Origin: Hymenobacter sp. BT559 | GTDB taxonomy: Bacteria > Bacteroidota > Bacteroidia > Cytophagales > Hymenobacteraceae | Direction: 5' to 3' | Length of the DNA stretch: 64,000 nt | Assembly (NCBI RefSeq): GCF_017571525.1 | Contig: NZ_JAGETY010000003.1 | Location: 310,001 to 374,000, forward strand | Shown: piece after piece, positions 36,223 to 45,215 of the stretch | Layout of the letters: each line of letters begins with the position of its first letter | Position numbering within the stretch: position 1 is the first letter of the stretch | Position numbers and translations under genes: made by a program | Notes under the pieces: generated by a model | The model's database searches: none | Told to the model about the DNA's origin: nothing | Seen by the model: only the letters and a program-made list of their open reading frames with translations

Positions 36223-36378
36223 TTATGCAGCCTGTTTTAGGGGCTGTGAGGAAGCGTAAGCTTCGAGATGACGTCGCAGGATGGCCGACAAGGTTTCGCC
36301 GCGTTGGCGGGCCGCTGTTAGGGCTACCATGTGTAGGGCGTGGGGCAGGCGTATGAGGAGTTGAGAGTTGTGCTTCAT
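36223..36378 (-). CDS. Ribbon-helix-helix (Arc/CopG-type) small protein, 51 aa
   Basis: The 51-residue frame starts ATG 36378 and ends TAA 36223-36225. It reads MKHNSQLLIRLPHALHMVAL, then TAARQRGETLSAILRRHLEAY. The polar beta-strand (SQLLIRLP) followed by two helices with a GETLS turn is the ribbon-helix-helix pattern. Such proteins (CopG, Arc) dimerise and bind operators, often repressing the initiator gene downstream. Here the initiator follows 26 nt later on the same strand. It probably controls copy number or expression of the element. Confidence 0.72.
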   Translation of the reverse strand: MKHNSQLLIRLPHALHMVALTAARQRGETLSAILRRHLEAYASSQPLKQAA

Positions 36379-36526
36379 AGGGATTTAAAGCCGTTTTGTA
36401 TAGACGGTTTTCCCAAACATCCCACTTTTTTTCCCATGACGCTAGGCGAAAAGCACAACATGCTGATTAATAGCAGGTGCCATTTTTTGTCACCCTTATT
36501 AATGCAACATAAACTTGTTATAATTA

Positions 36527-36534
36527 CAAATTTA
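36527..36534 (-). promoter_or_regulatory. -7 element TAAATTTG upstream of the RHH-initiator pair
   Basis: On the minus strand this matches TAnnTTTG inside the AT-rich gap 36379-36606. It is about 150 nt upstream of ATG 36378; a nearer promoter cannot be excluded. Confidence 0.35.
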
Positions 36535-36559
36535 TTCTTTTCCAACAGGGCATAGAAAA

Positions 36560-36581
36560 GCCCCAGCTTGAGGGCTGGGGC
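36560..36581 (-). terminator. Terminator after the recombinase/HigA-N-like pair
   Basis: GCCCCAGC (36560-36567) and GCTGGGGC (36574-36581) form the stem, followed by TTTTC on the minus strand. Confidence 0.65.
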
Positions 36582-36606
36582 AAGTGGCTTGCGTTCGTCT
36601 AAGCGG

Positions 36607-36834
36607 CTACTCCCGGGCGCGTAGGCGGGCGATGAAGTTAGCGACGGCTTGTATTCCTTCGGGAGTTTCGGGACCGGGCGGCACATGACCAGCCGCTACT
36701 TCGTAGGCTTCAACCGCATCGGCGAGGGTTTGGAGTTCGACGTTGTTCCTAGGGTTGGGCCCGCGTTCGAGTTCAATCATTCGGGCGATGGCCGCGTCGC
36801 AATCGGCGTCGGTGGCGATGATGGGTGTTTGCAT
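36607..36834 (-). CDS. HigA N-terminal-like orphan, 75 aa, no HTH
   Basis: The 75-residue acidic protein reads IIATDADCDAAIARMIELE, then VELQTLADAVEAYEVAAGHV. This closely follows the N-terminal segment of HigA antitoxins (IKTEADYEAALARIEELM, then DELELLATLVEAYEEKHYPI in typical members). The helix-turn-helix that normally follows is missing, and no HigB-like toxin is adjacent. It lies 15 nt downstream of the recombinase gene in the same direction and ends at a terminator. It may be a shortened antitoxin, an anti-toxin decoy or an unrelated small helical protein; the function is not known. Confidence 0.5.
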   Translation of the reverse strand: MQTPIIATDADCDAAIARMIELERGPNPRNNVELQTLADAVEAYEVAAGHVPPGPETPEGIQAVANFIARLRARE

Positions 36835-36849
36835 GGGGATTAGGGGGTA

Positions 36850-38172
36850 TTATAGCAACTTTAGGGCTTCCTGGGCACTTATGGCGTCTTTGTTGGCGTA
36901 GTGCTTCGCTGTCGTTTTGGTGTCCCGGTGCGCAGCCCACAGCGACACCACTGATTCCCTGACGCCGCTGGCTAGCCAGTGATTGATAGCCGTTTTCCGG
37001 CCGACGTGGCTACTCATGTGTTCCCATTTAGGTTTGGTTTCAACAGTGGGGACGTTGCCAACGTAGTGCGTGACCGTTACGGGGACATCGAACCCCGGGG
37101 CCTTCTTACAGATTGCGCGCAAGACCTTGTTAAAGTGGTTGACATGGTACTTCCTGAACGGGAAATCTGGTCCGTTCAGGATAGCGCGGGCGGCGGGCGT
37201 AATCGGCGGCTTTACTGTTAGGTTCTTTTTGCCCGTTACTACGGTTAGGGTCTCGCCGGTAATGTTGGCGGTCGTAATGTTCAGGGACTGATGCCGTAGC
37301 CCAGTGGCACAGGCGAACAGAAACTGTTGCTGCACTTGTCGCTGAGTCTTAGTCAGCTTCAGGGCCGCGATTGCGGCGACCTCTTCGCGGGTCAGGTAGA
37401 TAACATCATCGTTCGCGAGTTCGGGGACCTGACGGAATTTTTTCAGGAACTCCGCAGATAGCCCGGCCTCATCGGCGAGGTAGCGATACACCGTTTTTAG
37501 GCGGTCTAAATGAGTACGAACCGAGTTGTTACGCATTCCTTTGGCTAGCAGATACTTTTGAAACTCGCGGAACGTGTCGAGGTCGATTTCTTCCAATCGT
37601 AGCTGGGGTCGGAACTCGCCGATGATAACGCGCAAGTCTTCGTAGCCGCGCACCGTGGCCGGGCGGTAAAAGTTGGGGTCTGCTTTTAGGTAGTCCGCTA
37701 TTTTGTCAGTGAACAGTTTAACTGGCGCCGCAATACCTAGCAGGCGTTCGAATCGCCCAATTGCCGTTTTTACCCTCAAGGTCTCGCTTTCCAGCCATGC
37801 AAGTTCTTTCCGAAGGGCTTCCAAGCTTTGCGCATCCGCTTTTTCCAGGATAGGCAGCACAAAGGCGTCCGCCTCAGCTATCGTATCGATGTCGGCTAGT
37901 GCAGCGGCTACGGCGGCGCTGCTGGCCTCTAATCCATCTGCTTTTAAGTCCCTTACGATTCCCTCAATTGTGAGGGCTACAGCCTGAATCTTAGCATTTA
38001 GTTCTGGGTGCTGAGGAACCCGGGACTTTACCTTGCCCGTGGCCGGGTCAAAATCTGCTGGGGCGACAGCGACTCCCGTAGTCCGAAGACATTCCTTGCC
38101 GTTTTGGCGGTAAACGCAATAAACCGTACCTTTACCAGACTTTGGGCTAATGCCTCTGATTTTGTAGAACAT
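36850..38172 (-). CDS. Tyrosine recombinase / integrase
   Basis: The 440-residue protein has an N-terminal Arm-DNA-binding beta domain (YCVYRQNGKECLRTTGVAV). A SAM-like core-binding helical domain follows (about 205-290), then the catalytic domain. The complete active-site set is visible: Arg293 (ATGLRHQSL), the Lys pair around 315-316 (TGKKNL), His389 and Arg392 (SSHVGRKTAINHW), His415 (AAHRDTKT) and nucleophile Tyr425 (KHYANK). It is of the Bacteroidota integrase type and should integrate and excise the surrounding element. ATG 38172 lies close to the right-end AGTCCCAC repeats, as expected for an integrase next to its att site. Confidence 0.92.
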   Translation of the reverse strand: MFYKIRGISPKSGKGTVYCVYRQNGKECLRTTGVAVAPADFDPATGKVKSRVPQHPELNAKIQAVALTIEGIVRDLKADGLEASSAAVAAALADIDTIAEADAFVLPILEKADAQSLEALRKELAWLESETLRVKTAIGRFERLLGIAAPVKLFTDKIADYLKADPNFYRPATVRGYEDLRVIIGEFRPQLRLEEIDLDTFREFQKYLLAKGMRNNSVRTHLDRLKTVYRYLADEAGLSAEFLKKFRQVPELANDDVIYLTREEVAAIAALKLTKTQRQVQQQFLFACATGLRHQSLNITTANITGETLTVVTGKKNLTVKPPITPAARAILNGPDFPFRKYHVNHFNKVLRAICKKAPGFDVPVTVTHYVGNVPTVETKPKWEHMSSHVGRKTAINHWLASGVRESVVSLWAAHRDTKTTAKHYANKDAISAQEALKLL

Positions 38173-38218
38173 TTTTTAGATTCGCTTTGGGGCACAAGTG
38201 ATTGATTACTTGAAGATA

Positions 38219-38256
38219 ATTAGTCCCACTACTTAGTCAGAATTTAGTCCCACGAA
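38219..38256. repeat. Right-end AGTCCCAC direct repeats, attachment-site candidate
   Basis: ATTAGTCCCAC (38219-38229) and TTAGTCCCACGAA (38244-38256) repeat the left-end motif. A complementary CGTGGG lies at about 38304-38309. They sit just upstream of the recombinase gene. Confidence 0.55.
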
Positions 38257-38368
38257 GACTCAAAAAAAACCATCTAACTAGTTGAAAATCAATCACGAAT
38301 TTTCGTGGGTAGGATTTGCAGCCCAAATTGACTCTTTGCGCCCATCGGCCTAGCTTTTACTTCTTTCC

Positions 38369-38740
38369 ATGTACCTCTTTCTCGTCATAGTCATTCTCCT
38401 GATTTGCCTCCTGCTAACCCTGGTAGTGCTGGCCCAGAACCCCAAGGGCGGCGGCCTCAGCAGCCAGTTTGGCGCAGGCGGCGCAGCTAACCTAATGGGC
38501 GTGAAGCGTACTGGCGACCTGCTCGAAAAGCTCACCTGGGGCTTCGCGGTGGGGCTGATTATCCTCTCCCTGGCCACGCACATCATTGGCGGCGGCGCGG
38601 GCCCCGTGCGTAGCGTCAACCAGCAGGCCGCCCAGCGCGCCGTCGTGCCGACGGCACCTGCCGCGCCGGCTTCGGCACCCGCTGCTCCGGCTGGCCAGCC
38701 TTCTACCATTCCGGTGCCAGCTCCCCAGCCTGCTAAGTAG
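38369..38740 (+). CDS. secG: Preprotein translocase subunit SecG
   Basis: SecG is the small inner-membrane subunit of the SecYEG channel. The 123-residue protein has two membrane helices (residues 2-22 and about 50-70). The family loop between them is VLAQNPKGGGLSSQFGAGGAANLMGVKRTGD. The C-terminal extension is Pro/Ala-rich (PTAPAAPASAPAAPAGQ). Transcription must start in the 196-bp gap that includes the element's right end, because the element separates the gene from the LptE/TPR series. It is followed by a terminator and then groES. Confidence 0.95.
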   Translation: MYLFLVIVILLICLLLTLVVLAQNPKGGGLSSQFGAGGAANLMGVKRTGDLLEKLTWGFAVGLIILSLATHIIGGGAGPVRSVNQQAAQRAVVPTAPAAPASAPAAPAGQPSTIPVPAPQPAK

Positions 38741-38763
38741 GTTATTTCAAGTCATTGTTCTCC

Positions 38764-38805
38764 AAAAGCCAGCGGCACCCGTTTAAAGCGGGGCCGCTGG
38801 CTTTT
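38764..38805 (+). terminator. Terminator between secG and groES
   Basis: The arms 38764-38776 and 38793-38805 are perfect 13-bp complements with flanking A and T runs. Confidence 0.75.
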
Positions 38806-38892
38806 CTGCTTTCTGACCTATTGCGGCAGGCTAGCGGCCTAACGTCTGCCAATCCGGCTAGCTGCGGCGCGCATTCTGTCAGGTTTAGGTGG

Positions 38893-38911
38893 TTGGCACA
38901 TTTCGTGTCAA
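38893..38911. promoter_or_regulatory. Inverted repeat upstream of groES
   Basis: TTGGCAC (38893-38899) and GTGTCAA (38905-38911) form a near-perfect inverted repeat about 60 nt before groES. It does not match CIRCE (TTAGCACTC-N9-GAGTGCTAA). It may be a heat-shock or activator site. Confidence 0.35.
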
Positions 38912-38971
38912 TCGCGCTGCAGGAGTTCCAACTTCCCTGTTATCCAAAACATCCATTTCCCATTTCAACCA

Positions 38972-39262
38972 ATGGCACTGAGCATTAAACCGCTAGCTGA
39001 CCGTGTAGTCATTAAGGCCGCCGCCGCCGAAGCCACCACCAAGTCTGGCATCATCATCCCCGACACTGCCAAAGAAAAGCCCCAGCGCGGCGAAGTAGTA
39101 GCCGTAGGCGATGGCAAAACGTCGGACAACGGCACCATCATCAAGCCCGAGGTGAAAGTAGGCGACCAAGTGCTGTATGGCAAGTGGACCGGCACCGAAA
39201 TCACTGTGGATGGCGAGGATTACCTCATCATGCAGGAGAAAGATATCCTGGCAGTGCTCTAA
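38972..39262 (+). CDS. groES: Co-chaperonin GroES
   Basis: GroES is the 10-kDa lid of the GroEL folding chamber. The 96-residue protein has [34 protein letters not shown] with the mobile loop, then [24 protein letters not shown] and [14 protein letters not shown]. Length and motifs are standard. It lies 47 nt upstream of groEL and is certainly co-transcribed with it. Confidence 0.98.
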   Translation: MALSIKPLADRVVIKAAAAEATTKSGIIIPDTAKEKPQRGEVVAVGDGKTSDNGTIIKPEVKVGDQVLYGKWTGTEITVDGEDYLIMQEKDILAVL

Positions 39263-39279
39263 GCCTGTACTTTACTTAA

Positions 39280-40956
<1,677 letters not shown>

Positions 40957-40981
40957 TCGCCGACTTAGCTGATTTGCTGAA

Positions 40982-41050
40982 TCGGCTAGCCCCAAAAAGA
41001 AAGCCCCGCCGGACGATGTCCGGCGGGGCTTTCTTTTTGGGGCTAGCCGA
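40982..41050. terminator. Bidirectional terminator, 33-bp perfect stem
   Basis: The arms 40982-41014 and 41018-41050 are perfect complements around a 3-nt loop. A/T runs inside the stem serve groEL on plus and the POT transporter gene on minus. Confidence 0.85.
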
Positions 41051-41055
41051 CCAGT

Positions 41056-42627
41056 TTAGGCCTGTGCTGGCACCTGGTGGTTGCGCGCGTCCATCATCTT
41101 GGCCAAGCGACCGCTGATGAGAAATAAGATAGCCGCAGCCACTGCGGCCGACACCACAAAGACCATGAAAAAGTCGTAGAGGTTAGTGATGTGGAAGCCC
41201 AGCACCGACGGCGCTGGCGCAGTTGATTTCGGGTCGGGATAGAGACTGCTCATGTAGCCGGCCAGGTAGTTGGCAGCGGCATTCGCAAGAAACCACACGG
41301 CCATCAGCAGCGAGGCAAACTTGGCGGGGGCTAGCTTATTAACCAGCGAAAGGCCAATAGGCGACAGACACAGCTCGCCGGCCGAGTGCAGGAAATAGAG
41401 GGCCACCAGGAAGAACATACTCACCTTCACCCCAGGCTGCAGGTTGTGCACGCCAAAGCACATAACGAGGTAGCCGGCGGCCAGCAGGGCTAGCCCCATT
41501 GCCATCTTTACGGGCGAAGCCGGCTCGGCGCCACGCTTACCTAAGGCGGTCCAGACCATCGCCATAAGGGGAGCGCCTGCCACTACGAAAATGGCGTTTA
41601 GGTTCTGGAAGATACTGGCTGGCAATGTAATACCAAAAATAGTGCGGTTCATCTGCTCATCGGCGAAGAACGTGAGGGAGGCCGGTGCCTGCTCGAACGC
41701 CGCCCAGAAAAAGACCACGAAAAAGGACACGATGAAAATAACCATGATGCCTTGCACATCGGCCCCGCTCAGCGACTTATCGCTGAAAATCATGAAGATG
41801 ATAATAATCAAGGCGATGCCCAGCAGCGGCGCGATAGTCGGGAACATGGCCGAATCGAGCCACAGAATGCCGAGCATGAGGGCCAGCAGCACCGGCAGCA
41901 AGGCGTAGATACCGTTTACCCCACCCGAGTTGGCAGGCGTTTCGCCTACCTGCACCCCTTCAGGCGTGTGCAGGTACTTGCTCTTGCCCCAGTTAAACAC
42001 AGCCGTGCCGAGCAGCATCGCAATGCCACAGGCCAGAAAGGCCCACCGAAAATCGCCGGGGCGGCCGGTGTCGCCGATGAGGCTCGTGATGGTGTTGCCA
42101 ATAAAAGACCCCAGGTTGATACCCATGTAGAAGATGGTATAAGCCGCATCCTTACGTGTATCGGTGGGCGAATACAAGGAGCCGACCATGGCCGAAATAT
42201 TCGGCTTGAAGAAGCCATTGCCGACAATCATGGCCCCCAGGCCGGCATAAAGCAGCCAGTGGCTAAGCTGGTGGCTACTAGCTGGGCCGTAGTAGCTAGC
42301 CGACGCAAACAGAATAAACTGGCCCACGGCCATCAGCAGCCCGCCAACCGTGATAGAACGCCGGTTGCCCCAGTAGCGGTCCGAGATAAAGCCCCCGATG
42401 AGCGGGGTCAGGTAAATCAGGCTCGTGTAGCCGCCGTAGAACTTCGACGCGAACGCCTTGTCCATCATCATGGCCTTGGTGAGGAAGAGCACCAGCACAG
42501 CACGCATGCCATAGTAGCTGAAGCGCTCCCACATTTCGGTGGCAAACAGGAGGTAGAGGCCGCGCGGATGGCTGCCCGAGGCCGTTTGGGGCGGTTGCGG
42601 GCGCAGGCTGGCGGTAGCAGGTTGCAT
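41056..42627 (-). CDS. POT/PTR2-family peptide:H+ symporter
   Basis: The 523-residue, 12-14-helix transporter imports di- and tripeptides with protons across the inner membrane. It shows LFATEMWERFSYYGMRAVLVLFL (ExxERFxYYG motif), GGFISDRYWGNRRSITVGG, and FYMGINLGSFIGN (the PTR2 signature). A C-terminal EQAPASLTFFADEQMNR segment is also present. The length matches bacterial DtpT-like members. It stands alone, convergent with groEL and divergent from pckA. Confidence 0.93.
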   Translation of the reverse strand: MQPATASLRPQPPQTASGSHPRGLYLLFATEMWERFSYYGMRAVLVLFLTKAMMMDKAFASKFYGGYTSLIYLTPLIGGFISDRYWGNRRSITVGGLLMAVGQFILFASASYYGPASSHQLSHWLLYAGLGAMIVGNGFFKPNISAMVGSLYSPTDTRKDAAYTIFYMGINLGSFIGNTITSLIGDTGRPGDFRWAFLACGIAMLLGTAVFNWGKSKYLHTPEGVQVGETPANSGGVNGIYALLPVLLALMLGILWLDSAMFPTIAPLLGIALIIIIFMIFSDKSLSGADVQGIMVIFIVSFFVVFFWAAFEQAPASLTFFADEQMNRTIFGITLPASIFQNLNAIFVVAGAPLMAMVWTALGKRGAEPASPVKMAMGLALLAAGYLVMCFGVHNLQPGVKVSMFFLVALYFLHSAGELCLSPIGLSLVNKLAPAKFASLLMAVWFLANAAANYLAGYMSSLYPDPKSTAPAPSVLGFHITNLYDFFMVFVVSAAVAAAILFLISGRLAKMMDARNHQVPAQA

Positions 42628-42986
42628 GCAGGGAATGAAGAAGTAAAAAGAGAAATAAGAACAAAGCCCCCTTCCGCGACGGGTTGGGGGTCGGTAAAGC
42701 TAAGAAAACTTTAGGTAACAGCTGGGCTGCAAGCCCGCGCGGCTGTGGTCGGTTGCGACCCTTTCGACGAGCCGGCTTTCTTAAAAAGCGGCCGCTATTC
42801 GGTTTATTCAGCCCACGGTAGAGGCTGACAGACTGTGCTTAAAAGGCAAAACATAGCCCAAGCTTGATTTTTAACTGCACGCTAACTTTTATGTTCCGCA
42901 AACGTTTGCGGTCAAAATTTCCGGCGTCCGGCTTACCTTTACGCCACTATTTCTCTCCCTCCCACCCACTTTCTTACTCTCTTTAC
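42628..42986. other. Divergent intergenic region, POT transporter / pckA
   Basis: These ~360 bases contain no credible gene. The only clear feature is the 16-bp palindrome at 42896-42911. A weak TACCTTTA close to the -7 consensus lies around 42934-42941, some 45 nt before pckA. Confidence 0.5.
42896..42911. promoter_or_regulatory. Perfect 16-bp LacI-family operator-like palindrome
   Basis: CCGCAAACGTTTGCGG is a perfect palindrome with the central AAACGTTT typical of LacI/PurR-family operators. It lies about 75 nt upstream of the pckA start, so pckA is probably controlled by a LacI-type repressor or activator encoded elsewhere. Confidence 0.65.
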
Positions 42987-44603
42987 ATGGCAGACCCAAA
43001 AGCTGTCGCTGCGCGCCTGGCCCCACTAGGATTCGCGCAGGCTCCTACCCACACCCACCTCAACCTGACACCTGCTGCGCTCGTGGGGCACGCCTTGCGG
43101 CGTGGCGAGGGCACGCTCACCGATACCGGTGCCCTCATGGCCGACACTGGCCAGTTTACGGGCCGCTCGCCCAAAGACCGGTTTGTGGTGCGCGATGAAA
43201 ATACCACTGACAGCGTATGGTGGGGGGACATCAATATCCCCTTCGACCCAGCTAAGTTTGAGCAGCTGCACCAGAAAATGGTGGCTTACCTCGCCAACAA
43301 GGAAGTGTTTGTGCGAGATGCTTACGCAGGTGCCAACCCTGACTACCAGCTCAAGCTGCGTGTAGTAAATGAGCTGGCCTGGCACAACTTATTCTGCTAC
43401 AACATGTTCTTGCGGCCCGCAGCCGGCGCCGACACTTCCTGGACACCCGACTTTAGCATTATCTGTGCGCCTGGCTTTGAGGCCGACCCGGCCGTAGACG
43501 GCACCCGTCAGAAAAATTTTGCCATCATCGACTTTACCCGTAAGCTTATCCTTATCGGCGGTACTGGCTATGCGGGCGAGATGAAAAAGGGCATTTTCGG
43601 GGTACTGAATTACCTGCTGCCCCATGAGCGCGCCACGCTGTCCATGCATTGCTCGGCCAACGTGGGGGCTAGCGGCGACACAGCCATTTTCTTTGGCCTC
43701 TCGGGCACGGGCAAGACGACGCTCTCGACTGACCCCAACCGCGGCCTTATCGGCGACGACGAGCATGGCTGGACGCCCGAGGCCGGCGTCTTCAACTTTG
43801 AGGGCGGCTGCTACGCCAAGGTCATCGACCTGAGCCGTGAGAAAGAGCCCGAAATCTGGGATGCCATCCGCTTCGGGGCCATCGTGGAGAACACGCGCTT
43901 CCAGCCGGACACGCATACCGTTGATTTTGCCAATAAGTCGGTGACGGAAAACACCCGCACGGCCTACCCCATCAGCTTCATTGCCAATGCCATCGAGCCG
44001 TCGGTAGCTAGTGCGCCGCAGCATATTTTCTTCCTCACGGCCGATGCCTTTGGAGTGCTGCCGCCCATCAGCAAGCTCGATAAGAGCCACGCTATGTACC
44101 ACTTCATGTCGGGCTACACGGCGAAGGTTGCGGGCACCGAAATGGGTATTACGGAGCCCCAAACTACGTTTTCGGCGTGCTTCGGTCAGGTTTTTCTGCC
44201 CTTGCACCCCACGCGCTACGCTGAAATGCTAGGCCAGAAAATGGATGAAAACCCTGACATTAACGTGTGGCTCATCAATACCGGCTGGACTGGGGGCAGC
44301 TACGGCACCGGCCACCGCATGAAGCTGGGTCACACCCGTGCCATGATTACGGCGGCCCTCTCGGGCGTACTAAACGAAGTTCATTTCAAGACCCATCCCA
44401 TTTTTGGGGTGGCCGTGCCAGGCGCCGTGCCAGGCGTACCTAGCGAAATACTGGACCCGCGCAACACCTGGGCCGACAAGGCTGCCTACGACCACACGGC
44501 GGCAGACCTCGCCGAGAAGTTTGTGAAAAACTTCGAGAAATATGCCGACTTTGCCAGTGCGGAAATCCTGGCCGGCGCACCCAAAGTCGCGGTAGAAGCT
44601 TAG
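42987..44603 (+). CDS. pckA: Phosphoenolpyruvate carboxykinase (ATP)
   Basis: PckA converts oxaloacetate and ATP to phosphoenolpyruvate, the entry step of gluconeogenesis, in the cytosol. The 538-residue protein has FTGRSPKDRFVVRD (substrate loop), MKKGIFGVLNYLLP and the kinase-1a loop GLSGTGKTTLSTDPNR (from residue 237). LIGDDEHGW (kinase-2, metal Asp) and INTGWTGGSYGTGHRM follow. All active-site motifs are intact. ATG 42987 is chosen over upstream starts because MADPKAVAARL fits the family. A LacI-type palindrome lies upstream and a strong terminator downstream. Together with acs it would support growth on acids. Confidence 0.96.
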   Translation: MADPKAVAARLAPLGFAQAPTHTHLNLTPAALVGHALRRGEGTLTDTGALMADTGQFTGRSPKDRFVVRDENTTDSVWWGDINIPFDPAKFEQLHQKMVAYLANKEVFVRDAYAGANPDYQLKLRVVNELAWHNLFCYNMFLRPAAGADTSWTPDFSIICAPGFEADPAVDGTRQKNFAIIDFTRKLILIGGTGYAGEMKKGIFGVLNYLLPHERATLSMHCSANVGASGDTAIFFGLSGTGKTTLSTDPNRGLIGDDEHGWTPEAGVFNFEGGCYAKVIDLSREKEPEIWDAIRFGAIVENTRFQPDTHTVDFANKSVTENTRTAYPISFIANAIEPSVASAPQHIFFLTADAFGVLPPISKLDKSHAMYHFMSGYTAKVAGTEMGITEPQTTFSACFGQVFLPLHPTRYAEMLGQKMDENPDINVWLINTGWTGGSYGTGHRMKLGHTRAMITAALSGVLNEVHFKTHPIFGVAVPGAVPGVPSEILDPRNTWADKAAYDHTAADLAEKFVKNFEKYADFASAEILAGAPKVAVEA

Positions 44604-44629
44604 CAAGAATCACTTGGTCTACCAGCAGT

Positions 44630-44671
44630 AAAAAGCCCTGCTGCCGAAATAATCCGGCAGCAGGGCTTTTT
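44630..44671 (+). terminator. Terminator after pckA
   Basis: The arms 44630-44646 and 44655-44671 are perfect 17-bp complements with A5 and T5 at the stem base. It is probably also used by the convergent lipoprotein gene. Confidence 0.85.
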
Positions 44672-44720
44672 GCTAGCCACTAATAGCGCTCTTGTTAGCA
44701 GCGCGTTAGCTGAGGCTACT

Positions 44721-45215
44721 TCAATTAACAGGTACTACGCGCAGGCCTAGTAAATAATTGGGGCGGTCGTTGGCAAACAGGGGCAGCACCAAATAGTGAC
44801 TGGCACTGGTGCGCAGCGTAGCTTTAGCCATGAGGCTGTCTTCGTAGTGGCCCAGCACTACGAGTTCGTGTACCCGGCGCGTTTGGGCGTTGTAATTAGC
44901 CAGCAGGGTAAGGCCTCCGGCTTGAAACGAAGCCAGCGAATCGCGGTTAACCAACTGGCTGGCAGCCTCTGGCACCCCTTGCGCTGCTGGAGTGAGGAAG
45001 CCGGCTGGCAGCGGCTGCCGCGAGCCCAGGCGCATATGGAGGTCGTCGATAGTGAGGCCTACCAGGGCCGGCACGTTGGCAGTGGCGGCTATGTCGGCGT
45101 GCACAGCCGTTTTGGTAGCCTGGGTTGGCTCATGGGCGCCCGAGCACGACGCCCCTAGCCAGCAGCTGGCCAGCAGAGCCCAGCTCAGGGTACGCAATGA
45201 GAGGGCAAGCTGCAT
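44721..45215 (-). CDS. Hypothetical lipoprotein
   Basis: The 164-residue protein has a signal with lipobox LGASC (cleavage before Cys24, MQLALSLRTLSWALLASCWL then GASC), so it is likely lipid-anchored. The mature part contains VGLTIDDLHMRLGSRQPLP and YNAQTRRVHELVVLGHYEDSLMAK, with no family I recognise. Its ATG overlaps the stop of the upstream NUDIX gene by one base (TAATG), so the two are coupled. Confidence 0.65.
   Translation of the reverse strand: MQLALSLRTLSWALLASCWLGASCSGAHEPTQATKTAVHADIAATANVPALVGLTIDDLHMRLGSRQPLPAGFLTPAAQGVPEAASQLVNRDSLASFQAGGLTLLANYNAQTRRVHELVVLGHYEDSLMAKATLRTSASHYLVLPLFANDRPNYLLGLRVVPVN

Larger units (their letters stand above)
34351..38280. mobile_element. Integrated mobile element (tyrosine recombinase, gpII-like initiator)
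   Basis: About 3.9 kb separates the TPR gene stop from secG and carries a minus-strand gene set: recombinase, HigA-N-like protein, ribbon-helix-helix protein and a phage gene II/X-like replication initiator. About 0.8 kb of repeat-rich non-coding DNA lies on the left. TTAGTCCCACGAA occurs as a direct repeat at 34403-34415 and 38244-38256, and ATCTAAC occurs at 34350-34356 and 38272-38278. The genes run against the host operon. Composition differs locally (AT-rich stretches at 34560-34660 and 36420-36550). The exact boundaries are inferred. I see no transfer or capsid gene, so it is an integrated plasmid-like or phage-satellite-like element. Confidence 0.75.

Noticed and set aside
38893..38911. 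CIRCE or sigma-54 promoter upstream of groES
   Set aside because: The arms do not match TTAGCACTC-N9-GAGTGCTAA, and TGGCAC is not followed by a -12 TTGC at the right distance.
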